A stretch of DNA of 53,279 nt from Bacteroidia bacterium (GTDB lineage: Bacteria > Bacteroidota > Bacteroidia > SpSt-205). Of the stretch, positions 1 to 7,968 are shown piece after piece (position 1 is the stretch's first letter; every line of letters starts with the position of its first letter). The translations under genes were made by a program, and so were the position numbers. Below the pieces are notes generated by a model. It was not told where the DNA came from and did no database searches. It saw nothing but the letters and a program-made list of their open reading frames with translations. The stretch covers positions 1 to 53,279 of the forward strand of contig JANWZJ010000005.1 of assembly GCA_025054525.1 (NCBI GenBank), in the 5' to 3' direction.

Positions 1-353
1 TGCTCTGGGGCTTTTTCTCAGAGAAGTTGCCTGTTTCTCGGCTTCAGCGCGACCTTACAGACTCTACTATCCTGCGGAACTTAGGCGTAGCCTTGGGCTA
101 TGGACTTGTGGGTATTCTCGCTTTGCAGGAGGGGATAGAGCGCATCACCCCCAATCCTCATCGCATACAGGAAGATATGCGCCAGCACCCGGAAGTTTTG
201 GCGGAGGCATGGCAGGTGCTGCAACGGCGAGAAGGCAATATAGACGCATACGAGTTAGCTCTCCGCCAAGTTGAGGAAGGTACTTTTATCCCACCTGCAG
301 ACTTTGAGGAGTACCGAGGAAAGGCGCCCTCGTATGTACAGCCGCCAGAATAA
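1..353 (+). CDS. purB: Adenylosuccinate lyase, C-terminal part (cut by window edge)
   Basis: This is the last ~117 codons of a purine-synthesis lyase that forms AMP from adenylosuccinate and AICAR from SAICAR. The reading frame is open from position 3 and carries the family's stretch KLPVSRLQRDLTDST, followed by the C-terminal helical domain with ITPNPHRIQEDMRQHPEVLAE. A TTG at 27 lies inside the conserved stretch, so it is not the real start; the gene enters from the left. The stop is TAA at 351-353, and the convergent DUF2480 gene ends only 3 bp later. The signature loop of the active site lies outside the window. Identification rests on recognising the C-terminal domain. Confidence 0.9.
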   Translation, partial: LWGFFSEKLPVSRLQRDLTDSTILRNLGVALGYGLVGILALQEGIERITPNPHRIQEDMRQHPEVLAEAWQVLQRREGNIDAYELALRQVEEGTFIPPADFEEYRGKAPSYVQPPE

Positions 354-356
354 GCG

Positions 357-854
357 TTATTTAGCTTTATAGACTGGTACGCTGGAACAGGCTTCTCCAT
401 AAAACACCAGTCGCGCCACTGGCATCACCTTCCGAAAGAAGGCCGTAATGACTGCTGGAGGTACATCGGCACAGCCTTTGAGGAGCAGTCGTACGCCTCG
501 GAACTGCTCAGCGTTTAGCTTCTCTATCTCTAAAAGACGATACTGTGTAGCTACCTCTTCTACCTGCCCAACCCCATAATACACTACATGCGGCGCCAAG
601 TACATTCCCACCAGTAGATACGCCCAAGGCGGAACAATAGCCTCTGTACTTACAAAAATCGCTACGAGCTGCCCCTGATACTGGTTCCACAAATGGGCTG
701 CCAAGGCTGCCCGAAAAGGTTTCTCTCGGAGAAGCAAGCCTTCTTCTAAAAACATCGCCAAATCTAAACCCGCTATCGGAGGCAACGGCAAAAGCTGGGC
801 TAAATCTATCGTCTGCAGCCCCGCCGCCTCTACTTTATTCACAGGTAGGCTCAT
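357..854 (-). CDS. DUF2480 family protein
   Basis: This 165-residue soluble protein matches the Bacteroidota-restricted DUF2480 family: N-terminal VNKVEAAGLQTIDL, central FRAALAAHLWNQYQGQLVAI, then IVPPWAYLL, VRLLLKGCADVP and a C-terminal FYGEACSSVPVYK. Full length is usual for the family. No catalytic role is established. It is the last gene of the leftward nuoI-nuoJ-queD-folE cluster, its start overlapping the folE stop by 4 bp (851-854), which suggests translational coupling. No signal peptide or membrane segment is visible, so it is probably cytoplasmic. Confidence 0.85.
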   Translation of the reverse strand: MSLPVNKVEAAGLQTIDLAQLLPLPPIAGLDLAMFLEEGLLLREKPFRAALAAHLWNQYQGQLVAIFVSTEAIVPPWAYLLVGMYLAPHVVYYGVGQVEEVATQYRLLEIEKLNAEQFRGVRLLLKGCADVPPAVITAFFRKVMPVARLVFYGEACSSVPVYKAK

Positions 855-1483
855 AATCCTACCATACGAAGGAATGTATCTTGAATGTCCTTTTGCTCAA
901 AAGCCCCACGAAACGAGTAAGTAAGGGTGCGACTAGCTTCGTCTTGTATGCCTCGCATAGAGACGCAGTAATGCTTAGCATCTATGACTACAGCCACATC
1001 AGGGGTAGCCAGATTTTGCTGCAGAAAATCAGCTATCTGTTCAGTGAGCCGTTCCTGTACCTGGGGGCGTCGTGAAAAATAATCCACGATTCGGTTGAGT
1101 TTAGACAGTCCTACTATCCATTCCCGAGGAATATAAGCTACATGGGCCACCCCTATGATGGGTACGAAGTGATGCTCACACACCGAACGCACCCGAATCT
1201 CTTTTTCTATCACCATCTGGTGGTAGCGCAGTGTATTGGGAAAGAGGCGAATCTGCGGTTCATTTTCGGGATTGAGTCCGATGAATAGCTCTCTCAGATA
1301 CATTTTGGCAACGCGTTTGGGGGTATCTCGGAGGCTGGGGTCGTTGAGGTCCAGCCCTAAGACCTTCATGATTTCTGAGAAGTGATAGGCGATTTGGGCT
1401 TCCCGTGCCTCCAGAGAAGCGGGCACTTCGCTATGGTGCTCGCAGCAAGTGTGCCCGTTCGTAAGGTTAGTAGGTTTCGCCAT
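851..1483 (-). CDS. folE: GTP cyclohydrolase I
   Basis: It converts GTP to 7,8-dihydroneopterin triphosphate, the entry to folate, queuosine and other pterins. The 210-residue protein shows the zinc ligands C102 and H105 in VCEHHF and C173 in HYCVSMRG, plus the fold motifs DTPKRVAKMY and GLSKLNRIVDYF. I chose the ATG at 1483 (MAKPTNLT). A longer reading back to 1582 would add 33 residues with no family resemblance and run deep into queD; the chosen start overlaps the queD stop by 17 bp. The N-terminus also holds a stray CCEHH (residues 13-17) resembling the metal motif. Pairing with queD suggests supply of the queuosine precursor; queG lies 6 kb away. Confidence 0.95.
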   Translation of the reverse strand: MAKPTNLTNGHTCCEHHSEVPASLEAREAQIAYHFSEIMKVLGLDLNDPSLRDTPKRVAKMYLRELFIGLNPENEPQIRLFPNTLRYHQMVIEKEIRVRSVCEHHFVPIIGVAHVAYIPREWIVGLSKLNRIVDYFSRRPQVQERLTEQIADFLQQNLATPDVAVVIDAKHYCVSMRGIQDEASRTLTYSFRGAFEQKDIQDTFLRMVGL

Positions 1484-1919
1484 GATATATGAAACAATTT
1501 CGGGGCGTTTCCCAAAGGCGCAGTTCCACCAGTTGCACTTCGGATGGAAGCAGCCGCTGAATCTCACGCCAGAGAGAGACAATCAGATTCTCAGAGGTAG
1601 GGATCTGGTCAGCTAAGAAGGGTACGTCAGTGTTGAGGTTGCGATGGTCTAACTGAGAGAGGACATTTTCTTCTACGAGCTTTTTGAGCAGGGCAATATC
1701 CATGACATAGCCTGTGTCGGGATGGGGGGAGCCCGCTATAACTACCTCTAACTCGTAGTTGTGCCCGTGTCCAGCGGGATGACTACAGGGACCGAATACG
1801 CGTGCATTCTCCGCATCAGACCAAGCAGGATTATAAATCCGATGGGCGGCGGAGAAGTGAAAGCGCCGACTTACGTAGACTCTGGGTTTGACTTGTTGCT
1901 TGTGAGCAGCAGGAACCAT
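1467..1919 (-). CDS. queD: 6-carboxytetrahydropterin synthase / 6-pyruvoyl-tetrahydropterin synthase family
   Basis: This 150-residue protein belongs to the QueD/PTPS family, which acts on dihydroneopterin triphosphate made by FolE. The three zinc histidines are visible as H26 (AAHRI), H51 and H53 (GHGHNYELEV). A candidate catalytic C45 sits in FGPCSHPAGHGHNY and the DH pair is at 91-92. The ATG at 1919 is the only reasonable start because no alternative start codon precedes the first strand; this places 49 bp of overlap with the upstream nuoJ-like gene. QueD activity is favoured over PTPS by the presence of queG in the window, but the sequence alone does not separate them. Confidence 0.9.
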   Translation of the reverse strand: MVPAAHKQQVKPRVYVSRRFHFSAAHRIYNPAWSDAENARVFGPCSHPAGHGHNYELEVVIAGSPHPDTGYVMDIALLKKLVEENVLSQLDHRNLNTDVPFLADQIPTSENLIVSLWREIQRLLPSEVQLVELRLWETPRNCFIYHGETY

Positions 1920-2356
1920 ATTCCGACTAATATAACAGAAAGCCAGAGAAAAAGCGGGGCCCAGTTCCCAGCCCAGAGGAGGCCCACATCACTGAGAACA
2001 GGTGCTTCTCGGGCGAAGGGATAGATCAGAGCGGGCGCCCCCATTCCTTCTATGAGAAACCATGCTGAGAGAATGGCGGCAGCTAAGGCTGACTTGTGAT
2101 GAAGGCGAGGTAGAGCAAGAAGCGGTTTATGAAGAGCCAACCATGCCCACAGGAGCAGCACCCCTGCCCCATATACGCTCCACTGTGCCGCCCAAGCATA
2201 AGTAACGCCCCGCCAACCATACCACAGCCCTAACCCCAACAGTACCATGAATGCTCCCGCCAGTCCCCCTGCTATTGTCCTTCTACTGAGCAGGTACAGC
2301 ACCAGAATCTCCAAACCGAATAACCAGATCGCCTCTATCAGCAGTAGCGTATGCAT
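1871..2356 (-). CDS. nuoJ: Probable NADH-quinone oxidoreductase subunit J (divergent)
   Basis: This 161-residue membrane protein has about five hydrophobic segments. I infer NuoJ from position directly after nuoI and from a NuoJ-like pattern: a first segment ending in LLSRR, a second with AGAFMVLLGLGLWY, and a third with SVYGAGVLLLWAWLAL where NuoJ has its VYAGAIMVLFLF stretch. The pi-bulge region cannot be assigned by eye. In NuoJ this subunit is part of the membrane arm and helps link quinone chemistry to proton pumping. The ATG at 2356 lies 74 bp inside nuoI, an unusually long overlap, but it begins right at the first membrane segment. An unrelated small membrane protein remains possible. 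Confidence 0.6.
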   Translation of the reverse strand: MHTLLLIEAIWLFGLEILVLYLLSRRTIAGGLAGAFMVLLGLGLWYGWRGVTYAWAAQWSVYGAGVLLLWAWLALHKPLLALPRLHHKSALAAAILSAWFLIEGMGAPALIYPFAREAPVLSDVGLLWAGNWAPLFLWLSVILVGIWFLLLTSNKSNPEST

Positions 2357-2747
2357 AAGTAGGCTCCATAGTGATACATTCTGTCGGACAAACTACTGTA
2401 CATAGCCCACAAAAGCAGCATAGGGCATGGTCAATATCAAACCTCGGCAAATAAAAGCGGCGCGGCGACCCATCCGAAGCGTAGCCTATGACCTGAGGAG
2501 CCTTTCGCTTCTCTATAGTGATGCAGTTTACGGGGCATGCGCGAGCACACAAGTCGCATCCGATACAGTCTTCTATGGCGACATGAAGGCGATAATGTCC
2601 ATTTTCGGGCACAGAGGGCTGTACATGCGGGTAGGCCAGCGTAACCGTCCCCGCAATAGCATACTGAGAAGGGTGGCGCTTGCGAAGCCGAAACGCTCCT
2701 ACTAAATGCCTAAGGGCAAGCCATAGCCCCCGCCACAAACTACGCAT
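2283..2747 (-). CDS. nuoI: NADH-quinone oxidoreductase subunit I
   Basis: NuoI carries clusters N6a and N6b in the peripheral arm of respiratory complex I. The 154-residue protein has two 4Fe-4S motifs: C61-C64-C67-C71 in [15 protein letters not shown] and C110-C113-C116-C120 in [15 protein letters not shown], followed by the family's [18 protein letters not shown]. The N-terminal amphipathic helix that docks to the membrane is present. It is the first gene of a leftward unit and starts 4 nt after a TATCTTTG promoter box, so the message is probably leaderless. No nuoA-H or nuoK-N gene follows; nuoC is found far away at 51464. The C-terminus overlaps the next gene by 74 bp. Confidence 0.95.
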   Translation of the reverse strand: MRSLWRGLWLALRHLVGAFRLRKRHPSQYAIAGTVTLAYPHVQPSVPENGHYRLHVAIEDCIGCDLCARACPVNCITIEKRKAPQVIGYASDGSPRRFYLPRFDIDHALCCFCGLCTVVCPTECITMEPTYAYATADRGDLVIRFGDSGAVPAQ

Positions 2748-2751
2748 GCTT

Positions 2752-2759
2752 CAAAGATA
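2752..2759 (-). promoter_or_regulatory. -7 promoter box of nuoI
   Basis: TATCTTTG on the minus strand matches the Bacteroidota -7 consensus TAnnTTTG and ends 4 nt before the nuoI ATG (2747). It abuts the oppositely facing guaB box with a single G between, forming a perfect 17-bp palindrome. Confidence 0.75.
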
Positions 2760-2760
2760 G

Positions 2761-2768
2761 TATCTTTG
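2761..2768 (+). promoter_or_regulatory. -7 promoter box of guaB
   Basis: TATCTTTG ends 3 nt before the guaB ATG at 2772. It is the right half of the palindrome shared with the nuoI promoter. No clear -33 TTTG lies at the expected distance, which would fall within the first codons of nuoI. Confidence 0.75.
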
Positions 2769-2771
2769 CTT

Positions 2772-4229
2772 ATGCAGCGGGAGTTTCCCCTGTACCTCAC
2801 TTATGACGATGTGCTATTACTCCCTGCTTATTCGGAGATACTGCCGGAGGAGACGGATGTTCGCACGCAGCTCACACCTACCCTTAGCCTGAATATACCT
2901 ATTCTGAGCGCAGCGATGGACACCGTAACCGAGTATCAAATGGCGATAGCCATAGCCAGTGAGGGTGGCATAGGCATTCTCCATCGCAATCTCTCCATAT
3001 CCGAGCAAGCGGAACAAGTACGCAAGGTCAAGCGCTATGAAAGCGGACTTATCATAGACCCGATTACGCTCCCCCCTGATGCTCCAGTGAAAGAAGCCTT
3101 CCAACTTATGGCAGAACACCGCATAGGAGGCATTCCCATAGTAGATAAGGCACATAAGCTGGTAGGCATTCTTACCAATAGAGATATCCGATTTGTAGCG
3201 ACAGATAATACTCCCGTATCGGCTTATATGACACCGATGCCTTTGATTACGGCGCCAGAGCACACGACTTTAGACCAAGCAGAGGAGATTCTACGCAGAC
3301 ACCGCATAGAAAAGCTACCTCTGGTAGATAAGGAAAATCGCTTAGTGGGACTGATTACCTACAAGGACATCTTGCGGAAGCGTACCTATCCTAATGCCTG
3401 TAAAGACGAGTTGGGACGCTTACGGGTGGGAGGGGCGATAGGTACAGGTGAAGAAGCTCTGGTTCGGGCAGAAGCCTTGGTCAAAGCAGGTGTAGACCTA
3501 CTTGTGATAGACACAGCCCATGGGCATAGCCGCAGGGTTATAGAAACCCTCACCGAACTCAAAGAGCGCTATCCCCATGTGCCAGTTATGGCAGGTAATA
3601 TCGCCACAGCCGAAGCAGCCGAAGACTTGATTCGGGCCGGCGCCGATATTATCAAGGTAGGAGTTGGACCTGGAAGCATCTGTACTACCCGCATCGTTAC
3701 AGGCGTAGGCGTGCCTCAGCTTTCGGCTATTTTAGCGGTAGCGCCCATTACCCAAAAGGCAGGGGTAGGCTTAGTAGCCGATGGAGGAGTCCGCTACAGC
3801 GGCGACATCACGAAGGCGCTCGCAGCAGGGGCCAACGCCGTCATGCTCGGCAGTCTCTTAGCCGGTACGGAAGAAAGCCCAGGGGAAACCTTACTCTATG
3901 AGGGACGCAAGTTCAAAGTATATCGGGGCATGGGTTCGCTGGAAGCCATGCAAGCTGGAAGCGCGGACCGCTACGGACATAAGAAAAGCGCCCCTACCAA
4001 ATTTGTTCCAGAGGGGGTGGTAGGACGGGTTCCGTATCGGGGCCTCGTGCGAGAAGTCCTTCATCAACTGGTAGGCGGCTTACGAGCGGGGATGGGTTAC
4101 TGCGGCGCAGCCAACCTCCCAGAACTGAGGCAAGCTCAATTCATTCGCATTACCCATGCCAGCCTTACGGAAAGCCATCCGCATAGCTTAGAAATCATCA
4201 AAGAGGCACCGAACTACTCTATTAAGTGA
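2772..4229 (+). CDS. guaB: Inosine-5'-monophosphate dehydrogenase
   Basis: It oxidises IMP to XMP with NAD, the committed step to GMP. The 485-residue protein has the N-terminal [14 protein letters not shown], two CBS domains at roughly 95-150 and 155-205 inserted in the barrel, the catalytic cysteine C304 in GPGSICTTR, the phosphate loop DGGVRYSGD, and the flap around [13 protein letters not shown] at 2766 is in frame but lies inside the -7 box, so the ATG at 2772 is preferred and would be at or near the first base of the mRNA. The stop TGA overlaps the GTG of the next gene by 4 bp. Confidence 0.97.
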   Translation: MQREFPLYLTYDDVLLLPAYSEILPEETDVRTQLTPTLSLNIPILSAAMDTVTEYQMAIAIASEGGIGILHRNLSISEQAEQVRKVKRYESGLIIDPITLPPDAPVKEAFQLMAEHRIGGIPIVDKAHKLVGILTNRDIRFVATDNTPVSAYMTPMPLITAPEHTTLDQAEEILRRHRIEKLPLVDKENRLVGLITYKDILRKRTYPNACKDELGRLRVGGAIGTGEEALVRAEALVKAGVDLLVIDTAHGHSRRVIETLTELKERYPHVPVMAGNIATAEAAEDLIRAGADIIKVGVGPGSICTTRIVTGVGVPQLSAILAVAPITQKAGVGLVADGGVRYSGDITKALAAGANAVMLGSLLAGTEESPGETLLYEGRKFKVYRGMGSLEAMQAGSADRYGHKKSAPTKFVPEGVVGRVPYRGLVREVLHQLVGGLRAGMGYCGAANLPELRQAQFIRITHASLTESHPHSLEIIKEAPNYSIK

Positions 4230-6223
4230 AAATAGGACAGCTTCTCGGTCCGCTTCTTCTCCCCTTAGGGATTGCTACATTCGGGCTCCAGCTCATTTTT
4301 GCCTATTTCCGTCCCGACTCGCCCGTCATTCCTGGGCTTGGACTGGCTGGGCTATTCGCATTTTGGTTGGGTGCCTTTTTATTCATGCTTCATACGCTTT
4401 CCTGGCGCTGGCGCACCCCCGCAAGCCTTTTACGCTGGAATGCCATTCTCATTCCCATAGGTATCGCAAACTTTCTCTTATGGGGTATTGTAATCCTTGT
4501 AGTGGGCGAAAAGTACCCTCGCCTCTTCTCCCTCGCTCATAACGCAATTGATACCGTATGCGCCCTCCAAGCTGCCCTACATTTTGCAATTGCAGGTCAT
4601 TTATTCCTCATCCGCCCTCTCCCCATCAAATCATCCATTCTGATAGGTTTCTACATCGGTTCGGCACTCATTCTTACACTTCATCTCATTTTACCCGAAG
4701 AGGGCAGCTATCTCACACCGCTGATTTGGATAGGGTTGCTACCTATTCTGTATTATAGCCAGTGGCTTGCCGAGGTAGCCGCCGAAGAAGTACCTCAAGC
4801 TACTCTCCTTATTGCCCTTTCCCTGATTGGACTCTTTCTGGAATGGGAAGTCCTGCCTGATTTACTCTTCACAGAATTTTCAGACTTCTTAGAGACCATC
4901 CATCCGCTGCTGGCAGCGGGAATCTTCTTACATGGGGGCTGGCTTTTAGTACCCTTGCTTCTGCGTATCACACAGACCAGCATCGGGAACCGAGACCCTT
5001 ACGCTCTACTGACAGACTTTTTGGCTCGCCAACAGCGCGCCACTACCATTCAGAGCATCTTAGAAAATACCATCTCTACTCTCTCTCGTCTAAGTGGTGT
5101 AGCGCATGCTTATATTCAACTAAAGGCTTCGCTGGAAGATACTTACATCGCTTCCTCCCTCCCCGAAGGCAACATTCGTGAAGGAATTCGCCAGCTCCTC
5201 CAAAATCATAGTGGCACGGATGCCTACATTCAAGAAATACCTAATCTTCGTAACCGCCACTCTGCATTCCCAGAAACTACCGCTCTGCTTATCCAACGCC
5301 CCGTGGCACGGCTCTACGGTCCTCTGCTCCACCAAGCCCTGCAAATCGCCATCCTTGCCCAAGACACTACCGGCTTTGAGGAGAAGGACATTCAACTAAT
5401 TCTCACTCTCACCGAACAGACCGCCCTTTTTTTAGAGAACTTAGAGCGAAAAATCTATCACGACCAACTCGTTACGGCTCGGAAGGAAGCAGATTTGCTC
5501 CGACAGACTCGAGAGGCTCTCATGCCCCCCCCTATTCCTATATTGGACAAAGTAGAGGTGGATGTACTTTTTGAGCAGTACGACCGAACGATAGGTGGCG
5601 ATTATTATCAGGTATATGCCTATCCTGATGAGAAGATTGATTTTTGGATTTCTGATAATTCAGGCACGGGCATAGCAGCCGCTTACCAAATGGCTCAAAC
5701 ACGAGGCGCCCTGAATACCCTCTGGACCCGAGGCCTCGGACCAGAAGAGTTTCTCTTAGAGCTCAACGATGCCCTCTATCGTATCTTCCCCAGAGGTCAT
5801 TTTCTTGCGGCTACACTCTTGCGGTTTGACCTTAGAAAGCAAGAATACACACTCCTGCGAGCGGGCAATCCAGAGGTCTTCTACTGGACGCCTGCGATGA
5901 AGCAGCCCGAAGTTCTGCGCCCTTCTGGTATCGCTCTGGGCATAAGTAATGCCTCTAAAATCAGTCGCATAATCACCGCCGAAAAAGGAAAACTCGTTCC
6001 AGGGACTACCTTTATATGTTTCAGCGATGGCTTTTCCGAGGCTACCAATTCCCAAGGCGAGCGACTTGGCTCGGATCGGCTACTCCACATCATTCAGGCT
6101 CACATACACCGCCCAACTCATGAAATCTCCAGTTACATTCTGGAAGCAGTCCGTCAATTCACAGGCTCCACCAGTTTAGGTGATGATGGCACCCTCATGA
6201 TCGTGCGCTACACAGGCAAATAA
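4226..6223 (+). CDS. RsbU/SpoIIE-type PP2C phosphatase with N-terminal membrane domain
   Basis: This 665-residue protein has about eight membrane segments (residues 10-247), a GAF-like region (about 270-405), a short helix, then a PP2C-type phosphatase (about 430-662). Metal-binding acidic residues are visible at D459 (TIGGDYY), D477 (ISDNSG), D601 (FSDGFSEA) and D653/D654 (GDDGT). Members of this family dephosphorylate an STAS antagonist in response to a signal. The next two genes are exactly such an STAS protein and an RsbW-like kinase, so a partner-switching role is well supported by context. The signal is unknown; the membrane domain suggests sensing at the envelope. Start GTG overlaps guaB by 4 bp. 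Confidence 0.88.
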   Translation: MKIGQLLGPLLLPLGIATFGLQLIFAYFRPDSPVIPGLGLAGLFAFWLGAFLFMLHTLSWRWRTPASLLRWNAILIPIGIANFLLWGIVILVVGEKYPRLFSLAHNAIDTVCALQAALHFAIAGHLFLIRPLPIKSSILIGFYIGSALILTLHLILPEEGSYLTPLIWIGLLPILYYSQWLAEVAAEEVPQATLLIALSLIGLFLEWEVLPDLLFTEFSDFLETIHPLLAAGIFLHGGWLLVPLLLRITQTSIGNRDPYALLTDFLARQQRATTIQSILENTISTLSRLSGVAHAYIQLKASLEDTYIASSLPEGNIREGIRQLLQNHSGTDAYIQEIPNLRNRHSAFPETTALLIQRPVARLYGPLLHQALQIAILAQDTTGFEEKDIQLILTLTEQTALFLENLERKIYHDQLVTARKEADLLRQTREALMPPPIPILDKVEVDVLFEQYDRTIGGDYYQVYAYPDEKIDFWISDNSGTGIAAAYQMAQTRGALNTLWTRGLGPEEFLLELNDALYRIFPRGHFLAATLLRFDLRKQEYTLLRAGNPEVFYWTPAMKQPEVLRPSGIALGISNASKISRIITAEKGKLVPGTTFICFSDGFSEATNSQGERLGSDRLLHIIQAHIHRPTHEISSYILEAVRQFTGSTSLGDDGTLMIVRYTGK

Positions 6224-6235
6224 GCGCCAAATACT

Positions 6236-6243
6236 TATCTTTG
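6236..6243 (+). promoter_or_regulatory. -7 promoter box of the STAS gene
   Basis: TATCTTTG ends 4 nt before the ATG at 6248. The STAS, kinase, ruvB and queG genes can therefore be transcribed independently of guaB and the phosphatase. Confidence 0.72.
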
Positions 6244-6247
6244 TTCT

Positions 6248-6565
6248 ATGCAGGTAGAAGTCCAGCCTGGCATGAATGGACACTTCACCGTGAAACTATC
6301 GGGTGAGCTGGATGCCCTAACAGCACCCCGCCTCTACGAGAAACTCACTCAGCTCGTCCAACAAAACCCAGGTATTCAAAAAATCACCCTGCACTGCAGC
6401 GGACTAACTTACCTCTCTAGCGCAGGCGCGGGGATTCTTCTCATGTCTATGGACAACTTCACCCCTAAGGGCATCTCCTTAGAACTAACCCAAGTCCAAC
6501 CCGAAGTGTATAATGTGCTGGACATGCTGGGGCTCACCAAGCTCATGACTATCACCCATGCCTAA
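6248..6565 (+). CDS. STAS-domain anti-sigma factor antagonist (RsbV/SpoIIAA type)
   Basis: This 105-residue single-domain STAS protein has VKLSGELDALTAPRLYEKL at the N-terminus and LTYLSSAGAGILLM, whose SSAG serine corresponds to the serine phosphorylated in RsbV and SpoIIAA. In partner switching the unphosphorylated form binds the RsbW-like kinase and frees the kinase's other target; the kinase phosphorylates it and the upstream PP2C protein reverses this. The neighbours on both sides are those two enzymes. It has its own promoter box and overlaps the kinase gene by 8 bp. The output target is not visible in the window. Confidence 0.9.
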   Translation: MQVEVQPGMNGHFTVKLSGELDALTAPRLYEKLTQLVQQNPGIQKITLHCSGLTYLSSAGAGILLMSMDNFTPKGISLELTQVQPEVYNVLDMLGLTKLMTITHA

Positions 6566-6974
6566 ATACGCCTTACACTTCGGCGCTACCTTAGAGAACC
6601 TACCGCTGATACGATATTTCGTCCAACAGAGACTAAAGCCCCATCTGCCTGACTCCATCCAGCTCAATCAAGTTACCGTCGCTGTAGAAGAACTCTGCTC
6701 TAACTCTATTCTCCACGCTAATAAAGAAGACCCCACCAGGCAACTCCGATTACAACTACACATTCAGAAAAAAGCCATTCATATCTACCTGCACGACCCA
6801 GCCCCTCCCTACGATATCCATAGCTACCCGTCTGAACCCCAACTCCTGCGTAAAGGAACATTGCGTCCTGGGGGTTTTGGGATTTATCTTATGCGAAAGT
6901 TCATAGACCGAATTCATGTGCGTAGAGGCAAGAGAGACGGTTCTATCTATCACATGGTTAAGGAAATCTCCTAA
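6558..6974 (+). CDS. RsbW-like anti-sigma serine kinase (HATPase_c)
   Basis: This 138-residue GHKL ATPase has an N box, VAVEELCSNSILHA, with the Mg-binding glutamate and asparagine, and a G2 box, GGFGIYLMRKFID. The G1 box reads LHDPAPPYD, where the family normally has a glycine two residues after the aspartate; here it is alanine. The kinase would bind and phosphorylate the STAS protein encoded just upstream. What it holds inactive otherwise is unknown, since no sigma-B-type sigma factor is encoded nearby. Its stop TAA shares one base with the ruvB ATG. Confidence 0.87.
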   Translation: MPKYALHFGATLENLPLIRYFVQQRLKPHLPDSIQLNQVTVAVEELCSNSILHANKEDPTRQLRLQLHIQKKAIHIYLHDPAPPYDIHSYPSEPQLLRKGTLRPGGFGIYLMRKFIDRIHVRRGKRDGSIYHMVKEIS

Positions 6975-7966
6975 TGCGTGCTGGAAGTGATACTGAAGAA
7001 AAATCCCTTCGCCCTCATAAGTTAGATGAGTTTATAGGGGATCGTCCCTTTTTGCGGAATCTGCGTGTCTTTCTGGAGGCAGCTCGCCAACGAAAGGACC
7101 CCTTAGACCATACCCTTTTCTATGGTCCGCCTGGGCTGGGCAAGACCACCTTAGCTAACATCATAGCGCATGAGATGGGAACGCGCCTTTTTACGAGCAG
7201 CGGCCCTGCACTTCAGCGTCCGGCAGACCTTGCGGGGCTTCTGACCCAGCTCGGTCCCCGCGATGTACTTTTCATAGACGAAATTCATCGGCTCCATCCC
7301 GCCATAGAAGAATACCTCTACACGGCGATGGAGGACTACCGATTAGACATAGTCATAGACAGTGGCGCCCACGCCCGCACGCTCCAAGTACCGCTTCAAC
7401 CCTTCACCTTAGTAGGAGCTACGACCCGATTAGGACTGCTAACTTCGCCTTTGGTTGCCCGCTTTGGCATTACCATCCATGTAGAATACTATACTCAAAC
7501 AGAACTCGCCCAGATAGCCCTTCGTTCTGCAAAGATTTTGGGCATTGATTTAGAAGAGGAAGCAGCATATGCCATAGCACGCCGTAGCCGCGGTACTCCT
7601 CGCACCGCTAATCGCTTACTACGCAGACTGCGCGACTTTGCCCAAGTAGAAGGCATTCAAACTATCAGCGGCGAATATGCCGAAAAAGTACTCGCTATTC
7701 TCCAGATAGACCCTGCGGGCTTAGAAGATATAGACAAAAAACTTCTTCTTACCCTCATAGATCGCTTCAAAGGAGGGCCCACTGGATTGCAGACACTGGC
7801 GGTAGCGGTAGGCGAAGAAGCTGAAACGATAGAAGAAGTATATGAACCTTACCTTATTATGGAGGGGTTTCTTGAGCGGACACCGCGAGGACGGCGAGCC
7901 TTGAATCGGGCTTATCAGCACTTAGGAAAAGCTGTGCCTGGTCCTTCGCCGACTCTTTTTGGTTAG
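6974..7966 (+). CDS. ruvB: Holliday junction branch migration ATPase RuvB
   Basis: RuvB drives branch migration of Holliday junctions with RuvA. The 330-residue protein has Walker A GPPGLGKTT (51-59), Walker B LFIDEIHRL with D102/E103, the sensor region GATTRLGLLTSPLVARF, the RGTPRTANRLLRR arginine-rich motif, and a C-terminal winged helix. The N-terminal signature reads RPHKLDEFIGD where a glutamine is usual after the glycine. Neither ruvA nor ruvC is in the window. It starts inside the kinase stop codon (TAATG) and is followed after 2 bp by queG, so it is probably cotranscribed with the signalling genes. Confidence 0.97.
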   Translation: MRAGSDTEEKSLRPHKLDEFIGDRPFLRNLRVFLEAARQRKDPLDHTLFYGPPGLGKTTLANIIAHEMGTRLFTSSGPALQRPADLAGLLTQLGPRDVLFIDEIHRLHPAIEEYLYTAMEDYRLDIVIDSGAHARTLQVPLQPFTLVGATTRLGLLTSPLVARFGITIHVEYYTQTELAQIALRSAKILGIDLEEEAAYAIARRSRGTPRTANRLLRRLRDFAQVEGIQTISGEYAEKVLAILQIDPAGLEDIDKKLLLTLIDRFKGGPTGLQTLAVAVGEEAETIEEVYEPYLIMEGFLERTPRGRRALNRAYQHLGKAVPGPSPTLFG

Positions 7967-7968
7967 CG

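Noticed and set aside
27..353. A 108-codon complete gene starting with TTG at 27
   Set aside because: The frame stays open to the window edge and the adenylosuccinate lyase signature spans the TTG, so it is an internal codon of a truncated gene.
2761..2768. TTG at 2766 as the guaB start
   Set aside because: It lies inside the promoter box, upstream of the expected transcript start; the ATG at 2772 fits both the promoter and the protein family.
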